A stretch of DNA of 64,000 nucleotides from NCBI RefSeq assembly GCF_000019965.1, contig NC_010571.1, positions 5,893,606 through 5,957,605 on the forward strand, read 5' to 3'. This document shows positions 1 to 10,064 of this stretch, in pieces (within the stretch, counting starts at the first letter, position 1; every line of letters starts with the position of its first letter). The position numbers and the translations under genes were made by a program. This stretch comes from Opitutus terrae PB90-1 (GTDB lineage Bacteria; Verrucomicrobiota; Verrucomicrobiia; Opitutales; Opitutaceae). The notes below the pieces were generated by a model. That model worked only from the letters and a program-made list of their open reading frames with translations. It made no database searches and was not told the DNA's origin.

Positions 1-124
1 CGTCGGGCTTCAGGTCGGGAAACTGTTTGACGCAGACGGCGAGCAGTTCCTGCAGTGCGCCCTCGAGATCCAGACTGTGCAGGTCGATGATCCGGCTGCG
101 CGCAATGACTTTTTCGAGACGCAT
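1..124 (-). CDS. PTS EIIA type-2-like protein, partial (N-terminus only)
   Basis: Only the first 41 codons are inside the window; the ATG is at 124-122 and the gene runs off the left edge. The visible N-terminus (MRLEKVIARSRIIDL followed by LEGALQELL) resembles the first strand and helix of PTS EIIA type-2 (fructose/PtsN-like) domains, in which a histidine further along takes phosphate from HPr. That histidine lies outside the window, so the assignment rests on a short stretch. It is on the same strand as nuoA, 115 bp downstream of it, with a repeat pair between them. It could equally be another small regulatory or antiporter-associated EIIA domain. Confidence 0.4.
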   Translation of the reverse strand, partial: MRLEKVIARSRIIDLHSLDLEGALQELLAVCVKQFPDLKPD

Positions 125-131
125 GGGCGGC

Positions 132-234
132 GGAGTCTAGAGTCTAGAGCTGAGCGTCGAGAGCCGAATCCGGAAATGCGCAGTGTCCACGAGCGGTATT
201 TCTGCTCTCAGCTCTGGACTGTCAGCACTCGGCT
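132..234. repeat. inverted pair of degenerate heptamer arrays
   Basis: The left arm (132-166) is built from repeats such as GTCTAGA/GCTGAG. The right arm (202-234) contains CTCTCAG/CTCTGGAC and is roughly the reverse complement of the left arm. The pair fills the gap between nuoA and the EIIA-like gene. The same family recurs elsewhere in this window, both between and inside genes. Confidence 0.6.
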
Positions 235-239
235 GCACC

Positions 240-665
240 TCACCGCTCCCACTCGAGCGCGCCCTTCTTCACCTCATAGGCCAGCCCGAGCACGAGCACG
301 CCAAGGAAGAAGAGCACTGGGCCCAGAATGGCGATGTTGTTGGCCAGAAATTCGCGATAAATGAAGGTCCACGGGACCAGGATCACCACTTCCAGATCGA
401 AGAGCATGAACAGCAGCGCGGTGACGTAGAACTTCACCGAGAACCGCGTGTGGATCGCTCCGTGCGACGGAATGCCGCACTCGTAGGCGGAATCCTTCGT
501 CGGCGAATGCTTGCCGCGCTGTCCAAAAAAATGACTCGCGCCCACCACCAGCCCGGTGATCCCGGCGGCGAGCAGCACCTGAATCAGAAATGCGGAATAC
601 GCGGCGACGCCCATGACGGAAATAATTGGTCCCAGCACCGCAGCAGTGACAAGCGGGAAAATCAT
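240..665 (-). CDS. nuoA: NADH-quinone oxidoreductase subunit A
   Basis: A 141-residue membrane protein of typical NuoA length. NuoA is a small membrane-arm subunit of respiratory complex I. Three hydrophobic helices are visible (about residues 25-47, 80-102 and 110-132). The family signature is present: KDSAYECGIP (residues 58-67, with the conserved Cys) and FYVTALLFMLFDLEVV (79-94, with the conserved acidic pair). The start at 665 was chosen because the protein then has family length; an internal Met at residue 18 is a weaker alternative. The reading frame stays open far upstream, but that part is not NuoA-like. No nuoB follows directly, so this copy stands apart from a nuoA-N operon, at least within the window. 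Confidence 0.92.
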   Translation of the reverse strand: MIFPLVTAAVLGPIISVMGVAAYSAFLIQVLLAAGITGLVVGASHFFGQRGKHSPTKDSAYECGIPSHGAIHTRFSVKFYVTALLFMLFDLEVVILVPWTFIYREFLANNIAILGPVLFFLGVLVLGLAYEVKKGALEWER

Positions 666-693
666 TTGTGCGCCATGACCTTGGCGGGTTGGC

Positions 694-789
694 GTGGCAC
701 GGGCGTCCCGCCCGTGAGCAGTCCGTAGCGGCGTCCGTGACGACGCGGACCGCGCGCCTCCGGCATCACGGGCGGGACGCCCGTGCCAC
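694..789. repeat. REP-like inverted pair, GTGGCACGGGCG family
   Basis: The left unit at 694-716 is GTGGCACGGGCG plus its palindromic continuation. The mirror-image unit is at 767-789 and ends in GTGCCAC. Between them lies a GTAG-headed imperfect hairpin (about 725-750). The block separates nuoA from the gene at 797. Units of the same family occur at 25014, 49729 and 58493. Confidence 0.75.
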
Positions 790-796
790 CTCGGAT

Positions 797-1843
797 TCAC
801 GCTCCGACGTCGATGATCTTCGCCTGTTTGATCTTCGTCGACCCGACGCCCAGCGTTTCGGCGAATTCCAGCGTGCGAATTTCCTCCGAGATCGGCTCGA
901 ACCCGTTGCGCTTGCGCAACGCGTCGATCCGCGCACGCGCCATCGCATCCAGCAGCACCGGATCCGTGCTCAGCCACAGCAGCGGCTCGGACGCGGAATA
1001 GAGCGAGTTGAAGAACGGCCCCCCGATGAATTGGTAGTGTTCGAGGCTGGTGATCGTGAACATCCACGTTTGCCGCAATTCCGGGATCGCGCTCATCTCG
1101 GCGACCGCCGCGGGCGCGTTCGCTGGCGAGCGGAAGAAGCGCGCCGTGTTCGACGCGTTCCACAGCGTCGCGTTCACCAGCGCGCCATTCACGCCCAGCA
1201 TCGCGTGGTCGGTGTAGACCGGCAGGTTGATCCAGAAATCCGCGTCGAGGAACAGCGGCGTGGCGAGGAAACTCTTGCGGTCCTCGTCGCGCGTCGAGGT
1301 GTTGCTGAAATCCTTCGTCTGCTGCTCGGCGAAGATCGGGTCGAACCGCTGCGGCAGCGGCGAATCGTAGAACCACACCGGATCGTAGTAGCGGCCGGAC
1401 TCCAGCACGTAGATCGGATGCCCGTCGAACGGCGACTTGCCCGTCACGAGCGACGGCAGGTAGCCGGTCATCCGCAGCCGGAGCTGGTTCAGCCCGACGA
1501 GGAAGATACTCTTCGTGGCGAAACCGCGCCGTTCGAGCGCGGAGATGACCGCCTTCACCAGCGGCACCGGCGTGGCCATGCCCGGACCCGAGTCGGTGTA
1601 GATCTTGAGTCCGACTCTGCCCTTGGGACCCGGCACGAGCTTGCGGCCCGTGGAGTGCTCGAAGGCGGAGATCAACGCCTCGACTTCGCGCGCATACGTC
1701 GGCTCGTCAAATGCCGGTAAACGTGCCTGCCACACCGGCGCCCCGGCCGCGGGCGCCGGCGTCGGTGCCGGTTGAGCCCGGCTTGCGACGCCGGCGGCAA
1801 GCAGCGCAAGGACAGCCATTAGCTGGGAGAGGGAAAGGCGCAT
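797..1843 (-). CDS. secreted DUF362-like protein
   Basis: 348 residues. The start at 1843 gives a classic signal peptide: MRLSLSQL, a hydrophobic run, then a cleavage region near SRAQP at about residue 25. An Ala/Pro-rich linker follows. The body contains VGLKIYTDSGPGMATPVPLVKAVISAL (quoted in part: VGLKIYTDSGPG, then PLVKAVISAL), which resembles the DUF362 pattern in which a strand is followed by a helix opening a nucleotide-fold-like domain. Biochemical function is not known. No cysteine clusters for Fe-S centres are visible, unlike in some DUF362 proteins. It probably acts outside the cytoplasmic membrane. It is transcribed toward nuoA but separated from it by a REP pair. Confidence 0.55.
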   Translation of the reverse strand: MRLSLSQLMAVLALLAAGVASRAQPAPTPAPAAGAPVWQARLPAFDEPTYAREVEALISAFEHSTGRKLVPGPKGRVGLKIYTDSGPGMATPVPLVKAVISALERRGFATKSIFLVGLNQLRLRMTGYLPSLVTGKSPFDGHPIYVLESGRYYDPVWFYDSPLPQRFDPIFAEQQTKDFSNTSTRDEDRKSFLATPLFLDADFWINLPVYTDHAMLGVNGALVNATLWNASNTARFFRSPANAPAAVAEMSAIPELRQTWMFTITSLEHYQFIGGPFFNSLYSASEPLLWLSTDPVLLDAMARARIDALRKRNGFEPISEEIRTLEFAETLGVGSTKIKQAKIIDVGA

Positions 1844-2066
1844 AGGTGAGTGAGTAGCCGGGGAACCTCGAAAGTTTCCTCCGCAAGGCGCGAAACTTGA
1901 CAGCCCCTCCGGCGGGTTGAAAGTGCATTCTTCGCCAGCCGCCCGCCGCGTCACGATCTTCGCATTTCGCGCTTGCCGGGGCGTCGTTTGCCGACGCCCC
2001 GAAGGCGTCGACAACCGGCCTCCGCCAAATACAGGAGAACCGTGACCGCAGCGCGCGCCGCCCTTC

Positions 2067-3965
2067 ATGCCCGTCATCAAACCCTCCTGCGTTCGCGACT
2101 TGAAGTTGCGCATCAATCTCGCGGACGTCGTGTCCCGCGTCGTCGCGCTGCGCAAAGCCGGCGGTACCCGGCTCAAGGGGCTGTGTCCCTTCCACAACGA
2201 GAAGACGCCGTCGTTTCACGTGGATCCGGAGAAGGGTTTCTACAAGTGCTTCGGTTGCGGCAAGGCGGGCGACGTCATCACCTTCGTGCGCGAGACGGAG
2301 CAACTCAACTTCACCGAGGCCGTCGAGGCGCTCGGCAAGCGGTTCTCGATCGTCATCGAATATGAGGAGGGCTCCGGCGGCCCCACGCGGGAAGAGCGCT
2401 CGCTGCGGCAGGAGCTGTTCGACCTACACGATGTGGCGGCCGAACACTTTCACCAAGCCTTCAAGGCAGCGAATCCAGCCGGGGAGTTTTTTCGCACCTA
2501 CTGGACCGAACAGCGGCGGTTTCCCGCCGAGCTGGCGGACGAGTTCAAGATCGGCGGCGCGGACGCCAGCGGGAGCGGGCTGGCCGCGGTGTTGCTGAAG
2601 CGCCGCTATTCCGAAGAAGCGCTGCGCCGCTGCGGGTTGTTTTTCATCTACGAGGATGCTGCGCTCACGCTCGGCGCCCTGCGACCGCGGTTCCGCGGCC
2701 GATTGATGATCCCGATCCGCGATCATCAGGGCCGGGTGGTCGCGTTCACCGCCCGGCAGACGAAGCTCACACCCGAGGACGACCCAGCGCGCGAAGCAAA
2801 ATACGTCAACTCGCCCGAGACACCGATCTTCACCAAGGGCAACCTGCTCTTCAATCTGGACCGCGCCCGCACCAACGTGGGCGAAGGCCGGCCGTTCGTG
2901 CTCGTCGAAGGCCAGCTCGACGCGCTGCGGTGCTGGTCGGTTGGGCTGAAGACCGCGATCGCGCCGCAAGGCACGTCGATCACCGAGAGCCAGCTGGTGC
3001 TGCTGCGGCGCTACCATCCGCAGGTCGAGTGCTTTTTCGACAGCGACAGCGCAGGTCAGAAGGCCGCGCTGCGTTTCCTGCCGATGGCGCTGAAGGCCGG
3101 ACTGGAGGTGCGATTTCTCACGCTCGTCGGCGCCGAAAAACTCGACCCGGATGTGCTCTTCCTCGAGCGCGGTCTGCCCGCCTACGAGGAGGTGCGGCGC
3201 AGCGCATTGTCGGCCATGGCTTTCGCCTGCCACGCGGTCCTGCCGAACCCGGGCGCAGTCTCCGCTGAGCAAAAATCACGCGCGGCGCAGTCCGTTTTCG
3301 AGCTCATCGCGGCGGCGGAAAGCGAAGTCGCCCGCTCCGAGTTCCTCGCCGAGGCGTCGGCGCACCTGCGGCTCTCCCCGGCTGCGATGCAGAAAGATTA
3401 CCAGACGTTCGCGGCGCGCCAATCGCGGCAGGCCGCGGCACGGCCCGCCAACGCGGAGAGCGAAGCGGCAGCGGCCCGTCCGGTCGAGGCGGGAGCCGCC
3501 GCGCCCACCTGCGAGCGTGACCTGCTGCTGCTCTGCCTGCACTATGAACAGCTGGGCAAACCGTTGTGCGGCCAGCTGCCGCACGACTGGATCGACCCCA
3601 ACCACCTGCCCGGCCGGCTGCTCAACCGGTTCCTGGCGGAGTTTGAAAACGACACCTGGCCCGGCCGCGACCATCTTGACGTCCTGCTGGAAACCGACGA
3701 GGAACGAGCGCTTGTGGCGGGCCTGATTTTCGATACGCCAACCAGTGATGGCACTTACAAAGATCTGGGCGACCCGCTTCGCAAGGCCGAGCAGGCGCTG
3801 ACCGAACTCCGTCGACGGGCGCTCGAACCACAGCTGAGGGAAATAGAACTTGCTTTAGCCACGGGCCGTGCGGACAGTAATTCTGACCCAATTTCACTCT
3901 TAAAAACACGCTCCGATATCCAAAGACAGCTACGCCAGCCGATCCGCTTCCACGGACCGGCCTAG
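2067..3965 (+). CDS. dnaG: DNA primase
   Basis: 632 residues. Synthesises RNA primers at the replication fork. The N-terminal CHC2 zinc finger is intact (C40, H43, C61, C64 in [13 protein letters not shown] and [10 protein letters not shown]). The catalytic core follows, with a TOPRIM domain showing the conserved glutamate (E281 in VEGQLDAL) and the acidic pair in FDSDSAG (D325, D327). The C-terminal part (about 480-632) is more divergent and would hold the helicase-binding domain. It lies 19 bp upstream of rpoD, the classic macromolecular-synthesis order; no rpsU precedes it here. The start ATG at 2067 is preceded by a pyrimidine-rich tract, not a Shine-Dalgarno sequence. Confidence 0.96.
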   Translation: MPVIKPSCVRDLKLRINLADVVSRVVALRKAGGTRLKGLCPFHNEKTPSFHVDPEKGFYKCFGCGKAGDVITFVRETEQLNFTEAVEALGKRFSIVIEYEEGSGGPTREERSLRQELFDLHDVAAEHFHQAFKAANPAGEFFRTYWTEQRRFPAELADEFKIGGADASGSGLAAVLLKRRYSEEALRRCGLFFIYEDAALTLGALRPRFRGRLMIPIRDHQGRVVAFTARQTKLTPEDDPAREAKYVNSPETPIFTKGNLLFNLDRARTNVGEGRPFVLVEGQLDALRCWSVGLKTAIAPQGTSITESQLVLLRRYHPQVECFFDSDSAGQKAALRFLPMALKAGLEVRFLTLVGAEKLDPDVLFLERGLPAYEEVRRSALSAMAFACHAVLPNPGAVSAEQKSRAAQSVFELIAAAESEVARSEFLAEASAHLRLSPAAMQKDYQTFAARQSRQAAARPANAESEAAAARPVEAGAAAPTCERDLLLLCLHYEQLGKPLCGQLPHDWIDPNHLPGRLLNRFLAEFENDTWPGRDHLDVLLETDEERALVAGLIFDTPTSDGTYKDLGDPLRKAEQALTELRRRALEPQLREIELALATGRADSNSDPISLLKTRSDIQRQLRQPIRFHGPA

Positions 3966-3984
3966 CGTTTTTATAGACTCTCAC

Positions 3985-5907
3985 ATGTCGCGCAAAGCCA
4001 AGTCCGCCGCCGCGGATACCCATTCAGAGGCCGTTGAGGCCGTGATCGAGAAAACCGCGTCCGCGCCAACAGAGGCCGCCACCGGCCCCGATATTCCCGC
4101 CGGCGGAATCAATGACAAGATCCGTCACCTGATCCGGCTCTCCAAGGAGCAGGGTTATCTCACGTTCGACGACATCAATGAGGCGCTGCCGGAGTCGGTC
4201 GAGAACCAGGAGGAGATCGATAATGTCCTCTCCATCCTGCAGAACCTCGAGATCGAGATCCTCGAACCCGATCAGGTCGACGACTATAAGCAGCGGATGG
4301 AGGAGGCGGAGGAGGAAGAGTCCCGCTCCTCGCAGCACGATATCTTGGACGACCCGGTCCGGATGTATCTCAAGCAGATGGGTCAGGTTCCGCTGCTGAC
4401 CCGCGAGCAGGAAGTCGAGATTTCGAAGCGGATCGAGAACGCCGAGTTGAAAGCGCAGGAAGCGCTCTTCCAAGCCACGATCATCGGCAATTACATCGTG
4501 ACGCTCGGTCAGAAGCTGATCGACCGCCAGGAGCGGTTCGACCGCGTGGTGATCGACAAGAAAATCGACAGTCGCGAATCGTATTTCAAGGGCCTGGAGA
4601 AACTCGTGCTCTCCACCCGCAAGGCAGAAGAGGCCGTCGCCGACTCGTGGCAGGAATATCTCAAGGCCAAGTCCGACGCCGAGCGGAAGAAAGTCATGGC
4701 CAAGCACAAGAAGCGCGAGACCACGCTGCGGTCCCACTTCGGGAAATTTTTCTTCAAGCTCAAGGTCTACGAGGAGTTTCTCGAACAGCTCCGGCCCGTG
4801 CTCGAGGAGATCGAATCGCTCGATCAGCAGCTCGAGCGGGCCAAGCACCCGAAGTCCAAGAAGGACGCCACGATCGACACGAAGGTCATTCAGCACCGGC
4901 TGAAGCAGATCGAGACGATCCACCGCATTGACCCGGCCGAACTGTTGAAGGTGGTTACGCAGACGCGCGTGCACGTGCGGGAGGCACACCAGGCCAAGAC
5001 GGAGATGGTCGAGGCCAACCTCCGACTCGTGATCTCGATCGCGAAGAAATACACGAACCGCGGCCTGTCTTTCCTCGACCTGATTCAGGAGGGCAACATG
5101 GGCCTGATGAAGGCGGTCGAGAAGTTCGAATACCGCCGCGGCTACAAGTTCTCCACCTACGCCACGTGGTGGATCCGCCAGGCCATCACCCGCTCGATCG
5201 CCGACCAGGCGCGCACCATCCGCATTCCGGTGCACATGATCGAGACCTTGAACAAGGTCATGCAGGTGCAGAAGCAGCTCCTGCAGGAATACGGTCACGA
5301 GCCGACGCCCGAGGAAGTCGCCGACGAGATGAATCTCCCCGTCGAGCGCGTCCAGCAGATCATGAAGATGGCGCAGCAGCCCATCTCGCTGCAGTCGCCC
5401 GTCGGCGATGGCGATGACACCAGCTTCGGTGACTTCATCGAGGACAAATCCGCCGAAAATCCCTACGACATGACGGCGTTCTCGCTCCTGCGGGAAAAGA
5501 TCATCGACGTGCTCGACTCGCTCACCGAGCGCGAGCGCCGCGTGCTTTCGCTACGGTTCGGTCTGATCGATGGCTACAGCCGCACGCTCGAGGAGGTCGG
5601 CAAGCAGTTCAAGGTCACGCGCGAACGTATCCGCCAGATCGAGGCCAAAGCGCTGCGCAAGATGCGCCATCCGACGCGCATCCGGCAATTGCACGGATTC
5701 TTCGATGCCGAGCAGATCGACAACGCGCAGAATCTAATGAAGGTCGCCGCGACGAGCGGGTTGCCGAACCGCCAGCCCCCCGTACCCGGTCTGCCGGGTC
5801 GGCCCGCGCTCCCGAGCGGATTGCCACAGCGTCCGGCCACGCCGTCTGGTTCCTCCGCCGCGAACCTGCCGCCCGTGCTGCCGCGGCCCACGCCGCTCAA
5901 GCCCTAG
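3985..5907 (+). CDS. rpoD: primary RNA polymerase sigma factor (sigma-70)
   Basis: 640 residues. Region 1.1 is present (about residues 35-85, containing [15 protein letters not shown]). Region 1.2 begins at [12 protein letters not shown] long acidic/basic non-conserved region (about 150-330) separates it from regions 2.1-2.4, with [24 protein letters not shown] and [14 protein letters not shown]. Regions 3 and 4 end with the helix-turn-helix [20 protein letters not shown] that reads the -35 box. An unusual Pro/Gly-rich tail of about 60 residues ([13 protein letters not shown] and similar) follows region 4.2, which normally ends sigma-70 proteins. The gene follows dnaG closely and is probably cotranscribed with it. 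Confidence 0.97.
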   Translation: MSRKAKSAAADTHSEAVEAVIEKTASAPTEAATGPDIPAGGINDKIRHLIRLSKEQGYLTFDDINEALPESVENQEEIDNVLSILQNLEIEILEPDQVDDYKQRMEEAEEEESRSSQHDILDDPVRMYLKQMGQVPLLTREQEVEISKRIENAELKAQEALFQATIIGNYIVTLGQKLIDRQERFDRVVIDKKIDSRESYFKGLEKLVLSTRKAEEAVADSWQEYLKAKSDAERKKVMAKHKKRETTLRSHFGKFFFKLKVYEEFLEQLRPVLEEIESLDQQLERAKHPKSKKDATIDTKVIQHRLKQIETIHRIDPAELLKVVTQTRVHVREAHQAKTEMVEANLRLVISIAKKYTNRGLSFLDLIQEGNMGLMKAVEKFEYRRGYKFSTYATWWIRQAITRSIADQARTIRIPVHMIETLNKVMQVQKQLLQEYGHEPTPEEVADEMNLPVERVQQIMKMAQQPISLQSPVGDGDDTSFGDFIEDKSAENPYDMTAFSLLREKIIDVLDSLTERERRVLSLRFGLIDGYSRTLEEVGKQFKVTRERIRQIEAKALRKMRHPTRIRQLHGFFDAEQIDNAQNLMKVAATSGLPNRQPPVPGLPGRPALPSGLPQRPATPSGSSAANLPPVLPRPTPLKP

Positions 5908-5987
5908 CCGCAAAGCGGGCGCCGCTCACAACGGAATAGGCTGCTTCGAGCTTTACAGGGTCTGCGCTCGGCATACGTTGCCCAATC

Positions 5988-6227
5988 ATGGCTAATCTCC
6001 CTGCATATCTGGCCGCATTTGGCATCGGCGGTACCGAGCTGCTGATCATTTTGGCGATCATCTTGGTGCTGTTCGGCGGCGCGAAACTGCCTTCGCTGGC
6101 CAAGGGACTCGGCCAATCCATCAAGGAGTTCAAGAAAGCCAGCAAAGACGAGGACGAGACCAAGCCGGCGGCCTCCACCGAGGCCGAAGCGAAAAAACCC
6201 GAAGTCACCAAGACCGGGACGAACTGA
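5988..6227 (+). CDS. tatA: Sec-independent translocase subunit TatA/TatE
   Basis: 79 residues. TatA forms the pore of the twin-arginine system that exports folded proteins. A single N-terminal transmembrane helix ([20 protein letters not shown], about residues 15-34) ends in the FGGAKLP hinge. It is followed by the amphipathic helix ([15 protein letters not shown]) and a charged Ala/Glu/Lys tail, the standard TatA layout. No tatB or tatC is adjacent. The gene ends 24 bp before a strong rho-independent terminator. Confidence 0.93.
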   Translation: MANLPAYLAAFGIGGTELLIILAIILVLFGGAKLPSLAKGLGQSIKEFKKASKDEDETKPAASTEAEAKKPEVTKTGTN

Positions 6228-6251
6228 GTCGTTCCCCTTCAGCGATCGAAC

Positions 6252-6282
6252 AAGCGCGCCGATTCCGGCGCGCTTTTTTTTT
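6252..6282 (+). terminator. rho-independent terminator after tatA
   Basis: A perfect 9-bp stem (AAGCGCGCC at 6252-6260 with GGCGCGCTT at 6267-6275), a 6-nt loop and a run of T residues to 6282. It lies between the convergent tatA and antiporter genes and closes the tatA transcript. Confidence 0.9.
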
Positions 6283-6384
6283 GCGCGCGTCTGCCCTCGT
6301 CGCGTCGCCCACTTCCCCTTTTGCCCGCTGCTGCCCCTACCTGGCGGCCGTAACATCATTTCGTAATTCTCAACACGCGCCCGC

Positions 6385-8718
6385 TCACCCGTTCTCTCCA
6401 GCCTCGCCCGCGCCCTCCTCTTCCGGTCGTTCCCGTAACCACAGCTTGAACTCTTCGATCTGCCCGGCCGCGCCCAGCGCCAGCAGCTCGTCGCCGGCCT
6501 GAACCGATTCTTCGGCGGTCGGATTCAGCATCCGCAACCCGCCTCGGTTGATCCCGGCGATCTGCACGCCGAATGCCTGCGCCCAGCCGAGTTCGCCCAG
6601 TGTGCGGCCCGCGGCGCGACTCCACTCCGGCACCACGAGCGCCTGCATCTGCACTTCCTCGAAAATCGAATCGCCCAGCGTGTTTCCGCTCACCTCCGCC
6701 AGGAATTTCCGGCCCGCGTGCACCTGTTCCCTCGTGCCCATCAGCAGCACGCGATCGCGCGGATAGAGCACCGCGTCCGGGCTCGGCAGGGGAATCGTGA
6801 AACCCTGCCGCTCGATGCCCACGACCGAGCATCCAAACCGCGCCCGCAGGTCCAGCTCCGCGATGCTGCGGCCCTGCGCATCGGCAAGGTCCCGAATCAC
6901 GCAGTCGAGAATGTGCAGGTTCCACGCGCTGTGGGGACGCAGCCACGGCGCCGACGTGCCGGTCAACTTGTGGTCGGCTGATTCGATCACCGTTTGCAGC
7001 TCCGCTTCGAGATGGCTGTGCCAGAAGATCAATCGCTGGCGCAACAGCAGGAGGGCCACGATCGCCGCCAGCGCGCTGCCCAGCATCAGCAAGCGGGCGG
7101 TGCCTTCCGTTGGCAGCAGCAGTGCCAGCCAGACGAAGAGCCCGAGCCCCGCCCCCGCCTTGAGCACCCACTCAACCGCCGGCGTGAGCTTCGACCCGCG
7201 GCCGCGGCTCGCGGTGGTGGCCTGCGCATAGATCAACGCCAGCGCGGAGACGTTGCGCCAGATCGCCACCAAGGGCGCCAGCAGCACCACGCACAGCAGC
7301 ACCCAGAAGATCACCTCCGGCCCATGCGGGAACAACCAATCGCGGCCCACGCGTTCCTCCAGCGCCGCCTCCAGTTCACCCGAAAATACGAGCACGCCGC
7401 TGACCGCGATGATCTCGACGCCAATCTGGATGAAACGTTTGCGGCTGAGCTGCCACAGCCGGTTGCGCCGCTGCCGCATGCGCATGCGCTCGAGCCGGCC
7501 GTAGTAGTAGCGGAGCCAGATTTCCAGCCAGTGCGGCTGACGCGCCAGCAGAAAATCCGCAATCGGCTCGGAGCGGCGCAGCAGCACGGGCCCAATCAGC
7601 GCCGTGACCAGCGACACGCCGACGGCCAGCGGATAAAACTTCGCCGGCACCACCGCGGCGCTCACGCCCAGCTGCGCGATGATGAACGAAAATTCGCCGA
7701 TCGCCGTCACGCTCAACCCCGTTCGCAGCGCGTCTTTCAGCGGCGTGCCGACGATCGTGAGCGCCAGCGTCACGGCCAGCGGCCGCACCACGAGCGCGAA
7801 CGCCGCGATGCCGACGACCAGCCACGCGTCCCCGACGAGCGCGCCGGGATCGATCTGCATGCCGATGGCCACGAAAAACACCGCGGTGAATACATCGCGC
7901 ATCCCCTCGAACGTACGCTCGACCTGGTGCCGGTGCGCCGTCTCGGCCACGATCGTGCCAAGCAGAAACGCGCCCAGCGCCAGGGAATAGCCGGCGCGCT
8001 GCGCCACCACCGCCAGCCCAAACAGCAACGCGGCGATCCCGAGGGTCTGCAGCTCGTCGTTCGCGGCGATGCTCATCCGCCGCAGCAGCCAAGGTACGAG
8101 CAACAACCCGCCGATACAGGCGAGCGCGATGAATGCCGCCAGCATCCCGATCGTTTCGCCCACCGAAGGTGCGTGTTCGCCGCGCAACCCGCCAAACTGC
8201 ACCACCGAGCTCAGCAGTGTGAGCATCACGACGGCCACGACGTCCTCCAGCACCGCAAGCCCCATCGCCAGTTGACCAAACCGTTCGTGCGTCGCCGCCG
8301 ATTCCTGCAGCATCTGGCTGATGATCGCCGACGATGAAACCATCAACATGCCCGCCAGGAACAGGCTTTCCACGCTGCTCCAGCCCAGCGTCGCGCCCAG
8401 CAGTCGCGTCAGATAATAGACCCCGATCGCGCCGCCCAACGTCGCCAGCAGCAGCCGCAAGCCCAGCCGCCGCAGCCGCCGCAGACTCAGTTGCATCCCG
8501 ATGGAGAACATCAGGAACACCAGCCCCAGCTGCGCCAGCGTCTCGATCCGGCCGGCATCCTCGACCAGCGCCAGCCGCGGCAGGTGCGGGCCCACCAGCA
8601 TGCCCGCCGCGAGGAAACCAACGACCACCGACAGCCCGATCCGCTGGCAAATCCAGCCCACCACCCCCGCGACAATCAGAATCACCGCCAAATCCTGGAT
8701 CAGATGGATGCCTTGCAT
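6385..8718 (-). CDS. CPA2-family monovalent cation:proton antiporter with C-terminal RCK/TrkA-C domains
   Basis: 777 residues. The N-terminal half (about 1-400) is a KefB/YbaL-type exchanger domain of roughly a dozen hydrophobic helices, with VGFLAAGMLVGP and a conserved LEDVVAVVML segment. A further membrane portion (about 440-560) is followed by two TrkA-C-like lobes: one around FGCSVVGIERQG...VLLMG, the second around FGVQIAGINRGG...LLALG. These lobes usually bind ligands or nucleotides to gate K+ or Na+ efflux. No TrkA-N (Rossmann) domain is visible, unlike in KefB/KefC. It is divergent from mreB, with a 279-bp gap in which no gene is seen. Confidence 0.87.
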   Translation of the reverse strand: MQGIHLIQDLAVILIVAGVVGWICQRIGLSVVVGFLAAGMLVGPHLPRLALVEDAGRIETLAQLGLVFLMFSIGMQLSLRRLRRLGLRLLLATLGGAIGVYYLTRLLGATLGWSSVESLFLAGMLMVSSSAIISQMLQESAATHERFGQLAMGLAVLEDVVAVVMLTLLSSVVQFGGLRGEHAPSVGETIGMLAAFIALACIGGLLLVPWLLRRMSIAANDELQTLGIAALLFGLAVVAQRAGYSLALGAFLLGTIVAETAHRHQVERTFEGMRDVFTAVFFVAIGMQIDPGALVGDAWLVVGIAAFALVVRPLAVTLALTIVGTPLKDALRTGLSVTAIGEFSFIIAQLGVSAAVVPAKFYPLAVGVSLVTALIGPVLLRRSEPIADFLLARQPHWLEIWLRYYYGRLERMRMRQRRNRLWQLSRKRFIQIGVEIIAVSGVLVFSGELEAALEERVGRDWLFPHGPEVIFWVLLCVVLLAPLVAIWRNVSALALIYAQATTASRGRGSKLTPAVEWVLKAGAGLGLFVWLALLLPTEGTARLLMLGSALAAIVALLLLRQRLIFWHSHLEAELQTVIESADHKLTGTSAPWLRPHSAWNLHILDCVIRDLADAQGRSIAELDLRARFGCSVVGIERQGFTIPLPSPDAVLYPRDRVLLMGTREQVHAGRKFLAEVSGNTLGDSIFEEVQMQALVVPEWSRAAGRTLGELGWAQAFGVQIAGINRGGLRMLNPTAEESVQAGDELLALGAAGQIEEFKLWLRERPEEEGAGEAGENG

Positions 8719-8997
8719 CGTTCTCGTTATCTATCCGGTCGTTCGCGGCATTAGAGAACCACAATTTCGCGAATTACGAGAACGAGGTTGGACTGTTTCT
8801 CTGTTCCGTCATGTATCGGGACCACCCGGGCGAGCGGTGCCAGCCGGCATCACGAGATTCCGAGCCCGCTCTTTTCCACCGGCGTCCGCGGGCGTGCGCA
8901 CCGGTTTCCCCTCGGCCACGCGGCCATTCCCGCGTTGACACTCTGTCTCGCCGACGATTCGGTTCCGTCGGCGGACACGCCAGCCCCTCACGCTATT

Positions 8998-10008
8998 ATG
9001 GCCAACTTTCTCGGTTACTTCTCGAACGACATCGGCATCGATCTAGGCACCGCCAACACCCTCGTTTACGTGAAGGACAAAGGCATCGTGTTGCGTGAGC
9101 CGTCTGTCGTCGCGCTCGACACCAGCACCCGCAAAGTCCGCGCCGTCGGCGACGAAGCCAAACGCATGCTCGGCCGCACGCCCGGCAACATCACCGCGAT
9201 CCGGCCGATGAAGGACGGCGTGATTGCGGACTTCGACGTCACCGAGGCGATGCTGCGGTATTTCATCGGCAAGGTCAGCACCTCTTTCCGCGCGCCTCCG
9301 CGCGTCGTCATCGCGATCCCTTCCGGCATCACCGCGGTCGAAAAACGCGCGGTCATGGACTCCGCCACGCACGCCGGCGCCCGCAAGGTCATCACGATCC
9401 CCGAGCCGATGGCCGCCGCCATCGGCGTCGGCCTGCCGATCGACGAGCCCGCCGCGAACATGATCGTGGACATCGGCGGCGGCACGACCGAGATCGCCGT
9501 GATTTCGCTCAACGGCATCGTCTTTTCGAAGTCCATCCGCGTCGCCGGCGATGAGCTGGACATGGCCATCACGAATTACATGAAGCGCGCCTACAATCTG
9601 CTCATCGGTGAACGCACCGCAGAGGAGATCAAGCTGCGCGTCGGCTCCGCCTACCCGCTCGAGGAGGAGCTCACGATGGAGGTCAAGGGGCGCGACTCCG
9701 TCGCCGGACTGCCGAAAACGATCCACGTCACGTCGCAAGAAGTGCGCGAAGCGCTGGCCGACACGGTGGCGGCAATCGTCGACGCGGTGCGCGTGACGCT
9801 CGAGCGCTGCCCGCCCGAACTTTCCGCCGATCTGGTCGACCGCGGGTTCGTCATGGCCGGCGGCGGCGCGCTAATCCGCGGGATCGACAAGCTGCTCAGC
9901 GAAAAGACCGGGCTGCCAGTGACCGTTTCCGAGGACCCGCTTTCCGCCGTCGCGAACGGCACCGGCGCCGTGCTCAACGATCTCTCCTGGCTGATGCAGA
10001 ACATGTAG
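8998..10008 (+). CDS. mreB: rod shape-determining actin homologue MreB
   Basis: 336 residues, normal MreB length from the ATG at 8998. The actin-fold ATP-binding motifs are present: GIDLGTANTLVY near the N-terminus, VVDIGGGTTEIAV-like sequence (DIGGGTTEIAV), and MAGGGALIRGID near the C-terminus. MreB filaments organise the elongation machinery under the inner membrane. First gene of a mreB-mreC-mreD-pbp2 series, but a RAYT element separates it from mreC. An in-frame upstream extension to 8788 exists but is not MreB-like. Confidence 0.97.
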   Translation: MANFLGYFSNDIGIDLGTANTLVYVKDKGIVLREPSVVALDTSTRKVRAVGDEAKRMLGRTPGNITAIRPMKDGVIADFDVTEAMLRYFIGKVSTSFRAPPRVVIAIPSGITAVEKRAVMDSATHAGARKVITIPEPMAAAIGVGLPIDEPAANMIVDIGGGTTEIAVISLNGIVFSKSIRVAGDELDMAITNYMKRAYNLLIGERTAEEIKLRVGSAYPLEEELTMEVKGRDSVAGLPKTIHVTSQEVREALADTVAAIVDAVRVTLERCPPELSADLVDRGFVMAGGGALIRGIDKLLSEKTGLPVTVSEDPLSAVANGTGAVLNDLSWLMQNM

Positions 10009-10024
10009 GCGCGCGTCGCCGCTG

Positions 10025-10050
10025 GTAGGGCGCGTTATCCTTAACGCGCC
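10025..10050 (+). repeat. REP hairpin, left end of RAYT element (GTAG head)
   Basis: GTAGGG head followed by a palindrome (stem GGCGCGTTA pairing with TAACGCGCC). It starts 17 bp after the mreB stop and is an inverted copy of the hairpin at 10538-10563. The GTAG tetranucleotide is the established recognition mark of RAYT-type transposases beside their REP hairpins. Confidence 0.88.
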
Positions 10051-10064
10051 GTTTCGATTTCACC

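Noticed and set aside
666..1376. Long N-terminal extension of the nuoA reading frame
   Set aside because: It is antisense-frame overlap with the DUF362-like gene, rich in Arg/Ala, and not NuoA-like; NuoA length fits the start at 665.
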